From: Acarospora socialis | Taxonomy: Eukaryota; Ascomycota; Lecanoromycetes; Acarosporales; Acarosporaceae | Reading direction: 5' to 3' | Length of the DNA stretch: 64,000 nucleotides | Assembly (NCBI GenBank): GCA_025617375.2 | Contig: JAMYGW020000009.1 | Location: 1,488,001 to 1,552,000, forward strand | Shown: positions 11,683 through 21,484 of the stretch, one piece after another | How positions within the stretch are numbered: position 1 is the stretch's first letter | How the letters are laid out: the number at the start of each line of letters is the position of its first letter | The notes under the pieces: model-generated | Told to the model about the DNA's origin: nothing | Databases searched by the model: none | Seen by the model: only the letters and a program-made list of their open reading frames with translations | Position numbers and translations under genes: made by a program

Positions 11683-13227
11683 ATGACAGCTCAGAATTCC
11701 CAAGTGAGCCCATGGGCCAACGTCAAGAGCCTTCAAGCTCTTATCTCCTACTGGGACGAACATAGATCAGAGTTCGCTGATGCTCAGACACGCGAAACTG
11801 AATTTGCCAATGCCTCAAAGGCCATCCAGAAGGCTTCCGGTGAAGAGATCACGACAAGGCAGATAGCAAGCAAGATGGGTCATATGTGGAACAGAAACAG
11901 ATCACTGTGTTTCAAGGACTACAAGTCGGGGTACGCAGCCATGTTCGAGATTGGATCACAGTGCCTAGATCTTGTAAGCTTGGGTCTGCAGAAGAGGGAT
12001 AATCAGGAAGCTGGCCCGAAACAGAGAGGCAAGAAGAATGATGATGTCGGGAGACAGCTAAGTCAGACTACCTCTGTCCATGTAAGATTCGTTAATATTC
12101 CATTGTCGGGAGACACACTAACACACTACGTCAGTGCGACTCGATAGAGGATCTGACAGCAAGACTAACGGTAAAGGAGGACGAGAATACTACACTAAAG
12201 CGGAAACTACGGGCTATGACTGACGAAAGTGAGGTTTTGAAGGAATCGCTACACGTTACAAAGCAGCGGTCTGCAGGATGCATCCAAGGCCGAGGGCCAT
12301 TAGATAACCATGTGCGGGACACAGTTAATGACATAATAGCTCTGATCGAGGACAACACACGTATCATTGTGGGCGAGTCCTCGGAGCAGGTAGCAGGTCC
12401 GAACTTCGCGGAAATGAAGAACTGCCATCCTAGTCTCTACGAACTATGCCAGCAAGTGTACGGCTTTGATCCCGAGGATGACCTTTCCCTGCTACAGCTT
12501 GTGTCTCTCGGCCTTTGCGAAGTGGACCATGCAAACCTTCTACGAGCCATGATGGGGATGACTGTCTTCCAGCACGCTTTACTTTCGAGTTTTCCGGACT
12601 TTTTTCACGATCGTGGCAAGGTTGCACTCCTCTACGAGCGACTTATAGTCGAACAGTGTAAGTCTGCCTATGATCAAACCACCGTTGTCACATTAACTGA
12701 CCGGAGTTGTAGTCGGTCAATTGACCAAAGATATATTTCTCCAATCCGCCTTATGTTCCTATGTCAAGGACCCGAGATTCTCTGACACCATTGTTCTTGT
12801 ACGAGCCAAAGATCTATCGAACGTTTTAACCCACACACTATGCCCGCTGATGAAGAGGGACAATTATATAAACACAAGCGCAATGGGATTGGATACATCG
12901 ATGAATGACCTCTGGAAAGATCAGGAACGGACACAAGTACAAATCTTTGCGCAGTCTCTGATGTTACGTGCTGAGCTCCGGCTAAATCCAGACCGATATG
13001 AATTCTTCTGGCCACCGCCTAATACACTTTACGATAAAGGAGATATGAGGGATGATGGTGGTGGATGTGAGCAACAGCGGAAAGGGGAACCGCTGAGAGT
13101 TCGCATTACCCTCTTTCCTGGGATTGCTGCGCAGGACCCGGAATCGCTAGCTCGTCAAGCTTCATCAGGGCTAGGGAATAAAGAAGGCCGCAGGGTAATC
13201 GCGAAGGCTTTAGTATTGCTCAAGTGA
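11683..13227 (+). CDS. unrecognised protein with N-terminal Myb/SANT-like helical segment
   Basis: Exons 11683-12081, 12135-12657 and 12713-13227 join in frame to 478 aa. The first 75 residues (SPWANVKSLQALISYWDEH .. EITTRQIASKMGHMWNRNRS) have the spaced Trp residues and helix pattern of fungal Myb/SANT-like DNA-binding segments. A charged coiled-coil-like part follows (about 140-175, LTARLTVKEDENTTLKRKL). The C-terminal half is helical and conserved-looking but matches nothing I know. A nuclear role is inference from the N-terminus. Two introns have clean GTAAG donors and confirm the frame. The divergent neighbour is the Hsp70-like gene; such pairs may be co-regulated, but nothing in the sequence proves it. 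Confidence 0.7.
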
Positions 13228-13793
13228 CGGATGCCCTTGCTTGGACTGGTTGTGGATCTCTGCCTTGTACTTCCGAGCGAAAAGGACGGGATCATACACA
13301 GAAGCTACCTGGCCGTGAGCAAAGTTGCATTTCTAGAACTACAGTACTAGTTTCTTGAATACGACAATTATCTCCACTTTGATGATATCATGCTCATCGT
13401 CCTCATTTGCTTCACTCCAGTAATGCCCACTTTAAGGGGTAACTTCCTAGTCTAGCCATCCATGTGGTCACAAATGTCGCCTTTTCCCCATGGCCTTCCA
13501 GCTGTAGACAACACCTCTTTCCCAAGTATCTCATCCTCCGAATATCTAGCTTTCGCTTCCAAACGAATATGATTAGTAACCTGGACGTTGCTGCAAGGAT
13601 AGTGATTGTAATAATGTGGCACAAGTACGCTAACTTAGAAATCGAAGCCTCCCCAAGCGAGATCGCCAGTCTTGGCAGCCGATTAGCTAAGGCACCCAAG
13701 TCACTTAACCTCGAGCTTAAATCGACCTGCAATACCCAGAATCCGTCCTGTCCACGACCAAGCCCTCGCGAGCCGCCTCCATAAATTCTACTA
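13228..13793. other. intergenic, COX6 upstream region with a dispersed repeat copy
   Basis: This is the likely COX6 promoter. The 29-bp dispersed repeat lies about 100 bp upstream of the COX6 start codon. I see no coding frame worth annotating. Confidence 0.5.
13663..13691. repeat. dispersed 29-bp repeat, copy 2
   Basis: Same 29 bases and same orientation as 8475-8503, here in the proximal promoter of COX6. Flanks differ, so the two copies are not part of a longer recent duplication. Confidence 0.7.
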
Positions 13794-14631
13794 ATGTCGT
13801 CAACCAGCCTCCTCCGGCTTGCAACCCGCAAGCAGCCCTCGACCTTTTTCCGCACTTCCTACACGGCGCGACGAGCCCCGGCTCTCGCAGGCCCGTCGTC
13901 CCTCGCTCTCGTGGGATGCAGCGGCTTCAGCACGAGCGTCGTGCGGGCGAAGGATCACGACGCACATAATCCGCACGGGGAGGAGAGTTTCGAGGAGTTT
14001 TCTGCTAGGTGCGCGGGCCAATTGAGGGAGCCATTGGTGGACGGAGCTGAGGGAGGGAGCTCGGTTGCCGGAGGCAGCTCGGCTTCCGTGTTTGATACAA
14101 ATTGCTGATGTGTGCGTGCTGGGCGGGATAGGTATGAGAAGGAATTCGATGCCGTGCAGGACGTGTTCGAGTTGCAGGTACTGTGTTGCCCGTGCCCCAA
14201 AACTCCAATTCTCCGAGCTTTGCCTGTTCGGCCAGATGACGCGCTCTCGACTAATGCCCAGCACAGCGGAACCTCAACAACGCCTTCGCGTACGATCTCG
14301 TCCCTTCACCGTCCGTCATCACCGCCGCGCTGAAGGCGGCACGGAGGGTGAACGATTACCCGACCGCGGTGCGGATCTTTGAAGGTACGTCATACCCTTG
14401 CTTCAACCTGTCTCTTTGAGCATAGATTGTGGTGATTACAGGTCGGCAGAAGCTAATGCGTATGTATTTCGGATGGTGGCAGGTATCAAAGCGAAGGTAG
14501 AGAACAAAGGCCAGTACGACGAATACTTGAAGGATTTGCAACCGTTGAGGGAAGAGCTGGGCGTCAATCTGAAGGAGGATCTTTACCCGGAGAAACTTTA
14601 CTCGGCGACTGTGGACGCTCAGGCTTCGTAA
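13794..14631 (+). CDS. COX6: cytochrome c oxidase subunit 6 (mitochondrial complex IV)
   Basis: A nuclear-encoded matrix-side subunit of respiratory complex IV (Cox6, the Cox5A homologue). Exons 13794-14008, 14132-14177, 14267-14384 and 14483-14631 sum to 528 nt (175 aa). The first ~50 residues are an Arg/Ser/Ala-rich mitochondrial presequence. The mature part begins near HGEESFEEFSAR and continues with YEKEFDAVQDVFELQ, RNLNNAFAYDLVPSPSV and AARRVNDYPTAVRIFEG, all close to the family consensus. The C-terminus has the usual LREELGV and LYPE. All exon joins restore family motifs, which makes the model reliable. It is the gene I recognise most surely here. Confidence 0.96.
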
Positions 14632-15067
14632 GGGTTGAGTCCTTTGGCAAAGCAGAGAAGAGGGGATTGTTGGTGGGTTAGAACAGTCGTGGGGGGATAG
14701 GCTGGTGGTAGTTTGGTGTAGGGGTGCCATAGAACAGAGGGTTCTGTGGACGTTTACGCTTGTACAGCTTCTCTTAGTGTTTGCTATAAGATATTTCTCA
14801 CACGTCAATTCGAATGTTCCGCTGCTCCAGGAAAGCCCTTCTAACCACCCCTTGGACGGCCCAAAAACGCACTTTCAGACCCAGAAGTCGCTGGCGTTCA
14901 GAAAGTAGAATCTGTAGAGCTGACACAAATTGTCTGTCGTCTACAGCGGTACAAAGACGCTGCCTAATAGATACGCCTGACCCCTCCCATGCAAATATAG
15001 TACACCACCGACTCATCTCCATCCGACCAAGTATATAGAAGAAAACATCTAGCATCTCAATGCCAGC
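14632..15067. other. intergenic between convergent 3' ends
   Basis: It holds the 3' UTRs of COX6 and of the GT15 mannosyltransferase. Nothing else is recognised. Confidence 0.5.
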
Positions 15068-16439
15068 TTAACCCAAGCCAACATACTTAAACCAATTCGG
15101 TCGACAATCCTCTTTCAACAGGAACGCTTCCCCGTCCGTGAAACTGCCCGTCACGCAGCCCTTGCATTTCGGTGAATTGGGACAATTGAAGTAGGGAATA
15201 TGTTGATATCCGATGTCGCGGAACCTGTGTGGACCTGTGTCAGCTGATGTTGGTGCTATTGTAGGGCACCAGTGTCCGAGTAAAGGAGGTAAGAAGACGT
15301 ACCAGTGAATCTTGCTAGCGTCCTCGAACAAGCCCAGAGCAACGGAATGTACGGGTGCGTCGCCCCATCGCTCGTAGAAGAACCCTCCCGCTCGGTCCAG
15401 GTGGTTGAAGTAATCTTCGTACGCCTGACTTCTCCAGAACTCCATGTCCGCGATCTCAAAGTTTGACCAGAAGTGACAGGTCGAGTACCCGTGCGCCTTC
15501 CTGTTATGCTCGGGTCTCCGTGTGCTGTCCTTCAGCCAGTCCATTGCGTTGTTCTGGTGTATGTATTCCGGGTGCGCCGCGAGGAATTTCATCGTCTCGG
15601 GCCACAGCGTCGGGATACTTTCGGGCGAGTCATACAGGTTGATTGTGAAGCCGTACGTCTTATTGTTGTCTTCCATGTACCGGAAGACGTCGTAGTCGAC
15701 GTCGCAGAAGAAGTGGACTTTCGGCTCCACGCGCCAGTAATATCGCGTGTTGGCGAGTGCGGGGTGTTTGTAGAACATGCCACTGTTCCAGCGACACATT
15801 TGGTGGTAGGACATGAGGTTGCTGTATTGTACATCTTGCTCTTTAAGGATCTCGGCCGATTCTTGGAAGAGGTCGTTGTTTATCCAGGAGGGCACGGCCC
15901 AGTGGTCTTTCGGGATTGTTTCTGGGAACGACGTCAGGGCTTGCTCGATCCTCAATACCAGCTATGTATACGCACCATAGTAACACTTTGCTTTCGTTTC
16001 CGCCTGAGTCATCTTCTTGAATTCTTCCGTAAAGGGTTCGTCGTTGAAGAAAGTCCAAGGGTAGTTGAATTTACTATTCCATGTTCTCTCGAGGTCGCGC
16101 ATCGATTGTATCATCCCCCCAAGTTCGCTGTTCCGTACTAGTGACAATAATGTAGCATTAATGCGAGGGGAGTTGGGGTTGTCGGGTGCGTAGTCGTCTG
16201 CGCGCCATAGCGGTCCTTCAGGCTCTCCGGTCGCTGTGAAGTGTCAGCTGGAAGCTAGAACCACAGTTCCTGAGACTCGATGAAAACATACGTTCTAGGT
16301 TGGGGTCCTTGGCCAGTTCATCCGTAACGCCCTGAGGTCTTCGTATTGAAGGTGGAGATCTGAAGAGCTGAATGACGAGAAAGAAAAACACCAAGCCTGA
16401 CACGAGTGCCAAGGCTCGGACCGGCTTCGCGAGCGCCAT
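15068..16439 (-). CDS. GT15 alpha-1,2-mannosyltransferase (KRE2/MNT1/KTR family)
   Basis: Golgi type II membrane enzymes of this family add alpha-1,2-mannose from GDP-mannose to O- and N-linked glycans of cell wall proteins. Exons 16439-16292, 16233-15976, 15921-15303 and 15224-15068 give 393 aa, the usual length. One signal anchor is at about residues 9-26 (ALALVSGLVFFFLVIQLF), followed by a short stem. Family motifs are IPKDHWAVPSWIN, YYWRVEPKVHFFCDVDYD and YSTCHFWSNFEI (the GT15 signature near the proposed catalytic Glu), then WGDAPVHSVAL. C-terminal cysteines (FNCPNSPKCKGC) probably form disulfides. Which KTR paralogue it is cannot be told here. Confidence 0.94.
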
Positions 16440-16680
16440 TACGTGGCAATCATCGGTCTCCTGTCGGATGGATAACTAACTGTTGAGTTGCACCTTTCCG
16501 TTGTCAACAGATTTCGCAAAAACATTCTGCAGCTGAAACTGTTTTTCCAGAACCGATAAACGATTCCTGAGCTTCATCACCACTAGTCCACGCAACGGAA
16601 CATCTTTAATGCGCCTGACTTCACGTCGCGTAAGTAACATCAAAGTACCCAGATAGGCACTCTTAAGTTAACGTGAGACC

Positions 16681-19517
16681 ATGGCCCAATTTGAGGCGGT
16701 TGGGAAGCTCACGGATGAGCTGATCGCTGTCATCACAGGGTTCCCGAACACGGTAAAATCCACTTGAACAGTTGAGCTTAGTTGAGCTGATCATCAAATT
16801 AGCAAGACAACGAGCGATACCGAGAATTGCAAGACTTTACTTCCAAGGCAGTGAAGCACCCTTATGCTCGAACGAATCAATTCGAAGTCGCTGGAAGCCT
16901 CGTTGGTCTCCAAGAAAAGTTCCGAGTCTTGAATCATGACAGCCTAGCTGATGCGCTTCGGGATCGTGTTGCTGAAGCGGAGCGAGTCCCGTACCAATGG
17001 ACGCCGGAAGTCCTATCGCTGTTCTTGCAGTTGTCGGACCAACCAGCTCAAAAATCGAAAGTCGAGGACCTTGAGCTCCTCAAGCCTCCTGAGCCTCCGC
17101 CCCTATTGACATGGTCAGATATACTGGCAGATGATCCGTTGGATGAGGAGGATGGCGTTTGGGCCACTGTCGACTTTGCAGCTAAAAGTTCAGAGGATGA
17201 GGGCTCAGTTGCTGTCCCACTAGACCGTTCAGTTCAAGAGTCCAAGGACTCCAGCGTTCGTAGTGATGTCGAAGACGACGCTTCACTTATGGCGGCTTAC
17301 GTTGTTGCTGAAGACAACAAGTCGCTTGAAGAGGTTCTTGGTGCTCAGTTCTGGACAACCCAGGTTACTATCTCCGAAGAAGAGGCCGATAACTTGCACG
17401 GCTCAAGCAAGATTGCGCGGTTATGGCTTGTCACCGAGCTGCAGGCGATTCGAGAGATTCTTTTCATGCTCTCGGGTCTTCCAACGTCTTTGTTTTACTC
17501 TGAAGATTCTGTAGATATTTCAGTCAATAGAAAATACTCCTTGCACCATTCCTCCGAGTATCAGTTCCATCATCTTCTGCAATCATTCGCTGTTATAGGC
17601 AGGAAGCTCAACCGTCTTCGCGAATGGACTGCCAAGAAGCAAGACGTTGCCCTGGTACAGACCTTCCGAGCTGCTCTCGAAGATCGACTAAGAGATTTCA
17701 ACTCAATCTTATCGGAGATGCAATGCGGTTTCATTTCATCGCAGCGAGAGGTAGTTGTCAGCCTATTAGCACTACAGAATGAGGTGCAGTCTGCAGCCCG
17801 ACCTCTACTTCAACTGTCGGGGATCGTGGCCGACCTGAATAGGACAAGCAAGGACAAACCCTTCCGCTTTCTGGAGCTACTATTTGACCAAGCTTCTCTG
17901 AATCAAGCTTCGGGAGATGATGAAGGCTTCGAATATATGGCAAAGCTATTCTTCCAATGCTTTCAAACATACCTGAAGCCGGTTGAGCAGTGGATGGATG
18001 ACGGTGAGCTGGGTAACGATGATGGAACATTCTTCGTTTCCAAACAGGGAGAAGTTACCCAGCCATCGTCCCTATGGTCTGAACAGTATCAGTTACTGAA
18101 AACTCCTCACGGCCATCTACTTGCGCCGAATTTCCTCCATACGGCCGTCAAGCAAGTCTTCAATGTCGGCAAGAGTGTCGTCTTTCTGAAGACGCTAGGC
18201 TACTTCGAAGAGCCACCCAGTAGACACGATGCTCACGAATCTCGATTGGACTACGATAGCATCTGTATTTCCAGCTCCTCTACTTCACTCATTCCTTTCT
18301 CGGAACTCTTCAACATTGCCTTCGATAATTGGATGCACACCAAGCAGCAATGCTCTCTTACCATCCTGAGAGATTGTCTATACTCTCAATGCGGCTTGTG
18401 GAGATCACTCGACGCTCTGGATTACATATACTTCCTCAAAGACGGCGCACTATCCACCACCATAGGCATAGCCCTATTCGACAGAATCGACCGCAATACA
18501 CAAGTCTGGAACGACCGATACATCCTGACCGAGCTTTTCCGAAGTGTGTATGGAAGCCTTGAGTCCGTCGATGTTGGGAAACTGTCAATACGGTCCACGC
18601 CGGGAGGGTACAGGGATCTACAGAATCGCCAACGCTCTGTGAAAATACTTGGAATCGTATGCGTCGAGTACAACATCCCATGGGCAATTGCGAACATCGT
18701 TCGAAAACCATCCACTCTCATCTACCAGCGCATCTGTACATTGCTCCTCCAGATCCGGCGCGCCAAACACCTCCTCGAACGCCAGCGCCTTCTCACCCTC
18801 GACAGCCCCTCTCCCGACAACACCTCCTCCCCCTCCGAAGCGACCGAGACCTCGCAAATCTACGCCCTCCGCCTCCGCCTCCTCGTCTTCACCAACACCC
18901 TCTACGCCTATCTGACCGAAACCGTCCTCGCCCCCTCCACAGCCGACATGCGCAAAGCAATGGCCGCCGCCCCGGACGTCGACGCCATGATCACCGTGCA
19001 CGAATCCTACATCGCCCATCTCGAAGCCCAATGCCTGCTCTCGAAGCGTCTGGCCCCCATCCACCAAGCCATCGTCTCCCTCCTCGACCTCGCCATCCTC
19101 TTCGCCGACACCCAGGCTTCCTACAATGGCGAGAGGGCAGCCGACCTCACGAACCGCTCTATCCTGTCGACGGTCAGCAGCCAACGCTGGCGGCGACGTC
19201 GTTCGCGTCGTCCCGCGAACGGTGGTCCTCCATCGTCGTCTTCGGAGAACGACGACGACAACGACGACGACGACGCGGACGATGAAGATGAGGGAGGGCA
19301 AGGTGTCGATACGAGCTATATCTCGACTGCCGAAACGACGTACGTGGAGAGATTACGGAAAATGCGCGAGCAGTTCGAGAGGCTGCATGGGTTCGTGAGT
19401 GTGGGGTTGCAGGCTGTTGGGCGGACGGGCGGGGAGCCGTGCTGGGAGGTGTTGGCTGAGCGGTTGGGCTGGGGCCGGGGCGGAGGGGGAGAGGGAGAAG
19501 GTGGTAATCGAGGGTAA
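16681..19517 (+). CDS. gamma-tubulin complex component, GCP5/Mod21-like
   Basis: GCP-family proteins build the gamma-tubulin ring complex that nucleates microtubules at the spindle pole body. Exons 16681-16752 and 16803-19517 give 928 aa. The conserved N-terminal GCP5 feature is PPPLLTWSDILADDPLDEEDGVW, followed by the gamma-tubulin ring domain with FWTTQV, IREILFMLSGLPTSLF and SEYQFHHLLQSFAVIG. The C-terminal gamma-tubulin-binding domain includes YIFFLKDG-like YIYFLKDGALS. Near residues 805-835 a long acidic run encoded by GAC/GAT repeats interrupts the last domain. Start and intron are inferred: the first exon is only 24 codons and the 3' half is GC-richer and Ser/Thr/Pro biased. Assignment to GCP5 rather than GCP6 rests on the N-terminal block. 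Confidence 0.82.
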
Positions 19518-20633
19518 AGATGAGGGTGGAGTAAGTGAAGGGATGGGTACGGGTGCGGGGTGCATGCTGTCGTAGGCTGAAGGGACCAGGGCTTGTCCAG
19601 GAATGGCCTTTCGGATATCCGCATTGGAGTTGGTGCCGGGATGGGAAAGTTGTTTAAGAGTACCGAAGTGGGCACGACTAGGTATAAGTACTAATTAGCC
19701 GATCGTCCAGAATTAAGTCAGGCATGGAGGTCCCTGTACAGTACTGTAGCAAGGTGACGGCTTGCAATCATGCAAGTTGCGGCTTTCCCGCAAGCAGCAG
19801 AGTTTCAGGGTTGAATACGGCACGACTCCAGCTGACGGATGCAAACTTCTGTCACTCCTCTGCGATCGTGCTCCGCGTTGTTACGGACACGCTGCCGGGG
19901 CAACAAGCTGTCCCGAGTCTGAACGTAGGTTTGTTTGGGACTTATACTCTCAAGGGCAGTCATCGATGGCTTCTTCTTTTGAACTGTACCACTCTCCGCT
20001 CACATCGCGTACTTGTAAAGAACTTTCGTCTCTCGTTCTAGCTTGGTACCTGGAGAAAAGTATTTGTGATCATTCTACATTGAGATAATGGTAGGGTGCA
20101 TGGAGACGTAAGGCGACGCGAGGGAATGTACAGTGTCTTGGATGGAGACACCCATGTATGTCAAGTGCAAGGACGGTGAGAATATTGTGGATGGAGTTAA
20201 CCGTGGTGGCATGTTGTTAGAAGAGATGAGGAGGGTTGGGGTTGGGATGGAGAATATAGTTGTGAGAGCAGGGAGGTTAGTTAGAGGACTTAGTGCAGAG
20301 TAAATTGATGGTTTCAATAGGGCGTCATCAATAATCTCGGCGGTTGGGAAATAGTGGTTGTGTATCGGTAGTAGGAGTTTCCGTTAGGCTAACATACGAT
20401 ACAACGACTAGGAGATGGTAACTGTCTTATCGCAACGAAATAAGAAACATGAAGGACCCCTTGTGCTCAAGATCCCTTCCGCCCAGGCAATCCTATGCTG
20501 GGAAGCATGAATGATGTTACGAGGGTCGGCATCGTTGCCACGATAGATTGACTATTATCTAGTCTGAGTAGCGAAGGTTAGCATATGTAGAGAGCTTCAC
20601 GGTACATGGGCTTCCAACCAAACGTACCCGATC
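19518..20633. other. long intergenic stretch, nothing recognised
   Basis: About 1.1 kb between convergent genes. Small open frames on both strands have no protein-like features. Confidence 0.5.
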
Positions 20634-21484
20634 TTATCTTCGGACCCTTTTCGATGCCCTGTCATCCGCGTCACTCGACCGCTTCCTCTTCCTCGGGTTT
20701 TCCGTGTTTCTACTCTTCCTCGGATTCTCCGGGGCTCGGTGCACAATCGTCTTCTTTATCGATATTTGCGCCAAATAGATGGCATAGGCGAATTCGCCTC
20801 CGGCACGGATGTGGGGTTCGACGCAGTCGTCGAGGTTCTTCGTTCTATCTTGCAACCAGTTGCAAGCTGTTTCGACGAAGAGCTCCCTGTACGGGAACTC
20901 TCCCTCGGGGGTGTTATCGTACACGTATTTTGAGATGCTGAGGAAGGATTCTTCACTCAGGCACGGTAAGATGTCCACGTCTCCGAAGTAACTGACCGTT
21001 AGGTCGGCGAGGTCGTTCAGGTCGTACCTGTGTGCCGCCACGAAGATCTTTGCCAACAATTTGGCCTCCTCGTTTATTTCTGCCTCCTCGTCCCCTTCGA
21101 CGACGATCCGAGCTGAGGTTTTGTATCTATCCTCATAGAGGTAGTCGAGCAGATGCCCGACTACTTCCGGATCATCTTTCGGAAGGTCGACATATCTAAT
21201 TCCGGAACGTCTGAACGCAGCCGAGCAGCGGCGCCCCAACACAGACGACTTGGCAAGAACTATCTCATGAGCATAAAACTTCCGTTGCTCAGGGCCAACA
21301 GAAAGAAAGAATATCGGAGAGTTGAATTTGCTGAACCACGAATGACTTAGCAGTTCTGTGCCCGCGTTCAGGAGTTTACCTGGCACGCTTACGTATTATA
21401 TCCAACTCCGTCAAGGGATGAGCTATACCCATAGCTGTGCCCCCCTATCCGGAACATTTCTGGCAACTCCATGACATTGTCCAT
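20634..21484 (-). CDS. BTB/POZ domain protein
   Basis: BTB domains mediate dimerisation and often link targets to Cul3 ubiquitin ligases; fungal stand-alone BTB proteins are mostly uncharacterised. The core reads FYAHEIVLAKSSVLGRRCSAAFRRS, then YVDLPKDDPEVVGHLLDYLYEDRY, then the post-BTB helix AKIFVAAHRYDLNDLADL. The C-terminus is basic (KRKRSSDADDRASKRVRR), an apparent nuclear signal. The main open frame (from 21386) has no ATG before the domain. A consistent model starts at ATG 21484, runs to 21393, splices a 47-nt intron and continues 21345-20634 (267 aa). That exon overlaps the 3' end of the methyltransferase gene on the same strand in another frame. The domain is certain, the 5' end is not. 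Confidence 0.75.

Noticed and set aside
13412-13855. 147-codon minus-strand open frame over the COX6 promoter
   Set aside because: Overlaps the COX6 presequence and contains the dispersed repeat; no protein-like features.
15473-16141. 222-codon plus-strand open frame, Val/Arg-rich
   Set aside because: Antisense to the GT15 mannosyltransferase, which carries the family motifs.
18618-19301. 227-codon minus-strand open frame, Gly/Val/Glu-rich
   Set aside because: Exactly antisense to the GC-rich 3' part of the GCP5-like gene; low-complexity composition of a shadow frame.
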